This document shows positions 62,810-64,000 of a DNA stretch of 64,000 nt, one piece after another; the stretch's first letter is position 1, and each line of letters begins with the position of its first letter. The notes beneath the pieces were generated by a model. That model had not been told where the DNA came from and ran no database searches. It saw nothing but the letters and a program-made list of their open reading frames with translations. The stretch is from Candidatus Symbiothrix sp. (GTDB taxonomy: Bacteria; Bacteroidota; Bacteroidia; Bacteroidales; Azobacteroidaceae): assembly GCA_031261285.1 (NCBI GenBank), contig JAISKM010000070.1:1-64000 (forward strand). Direction: 5' to 3'. The position numbers were made by a program, and so were the translations under genes.

Positions 62810-64000
62810 TCAATTGATAAACGCCATAATTTCGCCTTTCTGCACTTGTGCGCCTTGTTTGACATACGTGCCGACGATTGTGCCGCCGTATCCGGTTTTT
62901 ACAGGCTCTATTCCGTAACTATTTTGAATGAAGCATAGATTTTCGCCTGTTTCGATCGACGCTCCCTCGAATGGAGCCGTAGAGGCATCCATCACATCGT
63001 ATTGCCAGATGACTTGTCCTTTGCAAGGCGCATGTACCGGTTTGGCATTGGGATAGATGGCCGTGATTTCGTCAAAACTGAACATCGGAATTTCTACGAC
63101 CGGACGTTTGATAATGATTGGCGTACCCGCTTTCTCTTTGGCATCTTCCAATTCCTTATTGAAACGCTCTTTGGCAGCTCCCGATCTCATATCGCGGTAT
63201 TGCCGTTCGTGCATCGCAAATTCAAACAGTTCTTCCTGATCCGGACCTTCGTCCCACTCTAATTCTTGCATTTCTTCGCGAAAACGATCCAGTTCGTCGG
63301 GAAATGGTGCTTGCGGATCACCGTCATAAAATTCCAGATTATTGACTTTTGCCAATTGAATGATTTCCGGATCTAATTTTCCGGGTAGTTTTCCCATTTT
63401 TCCGAGAATCATGTTCCAGGCATCTTTGTCTATCATCGAGAAGCGAAGCTCATCTTTTGCCTCCGAAAAAATATTCATCAGGGCAATATTTTTCACATAT
63501 TGACTGAAGGGAGTCACCAACGGCGGATTTCCGAGCATTGGCCAGATACTTTCCACTTCATTGAACAACTGAACGAGCAAATTGTTCAGCGTCACTTCTT
63601 TCTTGCCGTGTTCTTTGAGAGCCATGTTGATGGCATTGTGCATGCCTTTCAAATCCGCCATCATCGACCCCATCATGCCACCGGGCAACCCGCAACCGAC
63701 TAATAGAGAGGTCATTATCTTATTGCCCGGGTCAATGAAAAATCCCAGGAAATCGTCGATGAACGTTTGCGTCAGACGGCGGGCTTCCATGTACGCTTCC
63801 ATATTGATTTCCGGCACCAAGAACCCGGCGTCTTTCAACAGTGCTTGAATCGTGATCACGTCCGGATGCACCATGCCCCACGAAAGCGGTTCCATTGCCA
63901 CATCCAAATAATCAACGCCATTCTTGGCGGCTTCCAACATCGACGCGACGGAAAATCCCGGTCCGGTGTGTCCGTGATATTGAACCGGGATATTCGGGTG
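62810..64000 (-). CDS. oxaloacetate decarboxylase / pyruvate carboxylase subunit B-type carboxyltransferase, 5' end cut
   Basis: At least 397 aa; runs off the right edge. Carboxyltransferase barrel segment (VQYHGHTGPGFSVASMLEAAKNG, DYLDVAMEPLSWGM, GCGLPGGMMGSMM), conserved PYC/OADA-type region (FNEVESIWPMLGNPPLVTPFSQYVK), and a C-terminal biotinyl/lipoyl-like domain (VHAPCKGQVIWQYDVMDAS...KGEIMAFIN). The AMKM biotinylation motif is replaced by FIQNSYGIEPV, so this domain has no attachment lysine; a separate biotin carrier is expected. Unrelated to the pectin locus. Confidence 0.88.
   Translation of the reverse strand, partial: HPNIPVQYHGHTGPGFSVASMLEAAKNGVDYLDVAMEPLSWGMVHPDVITIQALLKDAGFLVPEINMEAYMEARRLTQTFIDDFLGFFIDPGNKIMTSLLVGCGLPGGMMGSMMADLKGMHNAINMALKEHGKKEVTLNNLLVQLFNEVESIWPMLGNPPLVTPFSQYVKNIALMNIFSEAKDELRFSMIDKDAWNMILGKMGKLPGKLDPEIIQLAKVNNLEFYDGDPQAPFPDELDRFREEMQELEWDEGPDQEELFEFAMHERQYRDMRSGAAKERFNKELEDAKEKAGTPIIIKRPVVEIPMFSFDEITAIYPNAKPVHAPCKGQVIWQYDVMDASTAPFEGASIETGENLCFIQNSYGIEPVKTGYGGTIVGTYVKQGAQVQKGEIMAFIN

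Overview
The window reads as a chromosomal segment of an anaerobic Bacteroidales-type bacterium (phylum Bacteroidota). Evidence seen: SusC/SusD pair, pectate lyases with C-terminal sorting-type domains, the Bacteroidota -7 promoter element TAnnTTTG in front of many genes, A-rich start regions without Shine-Dalgarno sequences, RnfB/RnfC, SDR-type threonine dehydrogenase and carboxynorspermidine dehydrogenase. Genus is not resolvable; an animal-gut or other plant-polymer habitat is inference.

Layout. 1-5.3 kb: accessory region with a truncated secreted protein behind a long leader, then a minus-strand block of a Cas6/Csm5-like chimeric remnant, a DUF4143-type AAA ATPase, an unknown 420-aa protein and a Card1/Can2-like CARF nuclease; no CRISPR array, cas1, cas2 or cas10 is present. 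5.3-17.9 kb: housekeeping and metabolism (dprA, nucleoside-type MFS permease, serA-like, GH109 and hexosamine kinase pair, threonine dehydrogenase, tRNA-Asp, lolE-like, recA, carboxynorspermidine dehydrogenase, MerR, M23 peptidase). 18-20.7 kb: an island with two small surface-protein genes, a conserved leader and a cluster of palindromes, inserted before alaS. 20.7-32.3 kb: alaS, a second palindrome-controlled ATPase, hisC, hisB, SPOR lipoprotein, HsdR-N-like protein, holA, ppdK. 32.3-36.4 kb: a compact restriction-modification operon (DUF3883 nuclease and two SPPY methyltransferases). 37-46.1 kb: lptE, a TPR-like gene, secG, rnfC/rnfB/rseC-like, FMN reductase, trpA/trpF, rlmD, pssA/psd. 46.4-62.7 kb: a pectin utilisation locus (two PL1 lyases, two repeat/adhesin-like secreted proteins, SusC, SusD, DUF5123-type lipoprotein). 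62.8 kb to the end: an oxaloacetate decarboxylase alpha-type carboxyltransferase running off the edge.

The most unusual signals are outside ordinary gene calls: (i) the orphan CARF-nuclease operon next to a fused CRISPR relic; (ii) two long homologous 5' leaders with a compensated stem in front of paralogous secreted proteins, one of which is frameshifted by a 7-bp duplication; (iii) a dense population of 7-bp-period tandem repeats, three of them inside genes (lolE, lptE and the frameshifted surface protein); (iv) several families of palindromic elements lying inside open reading frames (alaS, rlmD, the MFS permease, the TPR-like gene, trpF, signal peptides) and thus adding protein segments, comparable to Rickettsia palindromic elements; (v) perfect dyads at the promoters of both ATPase genes; and (vi) a 46-bp dyad with compensatory changes at the same distance from two pectin-locus promoters.
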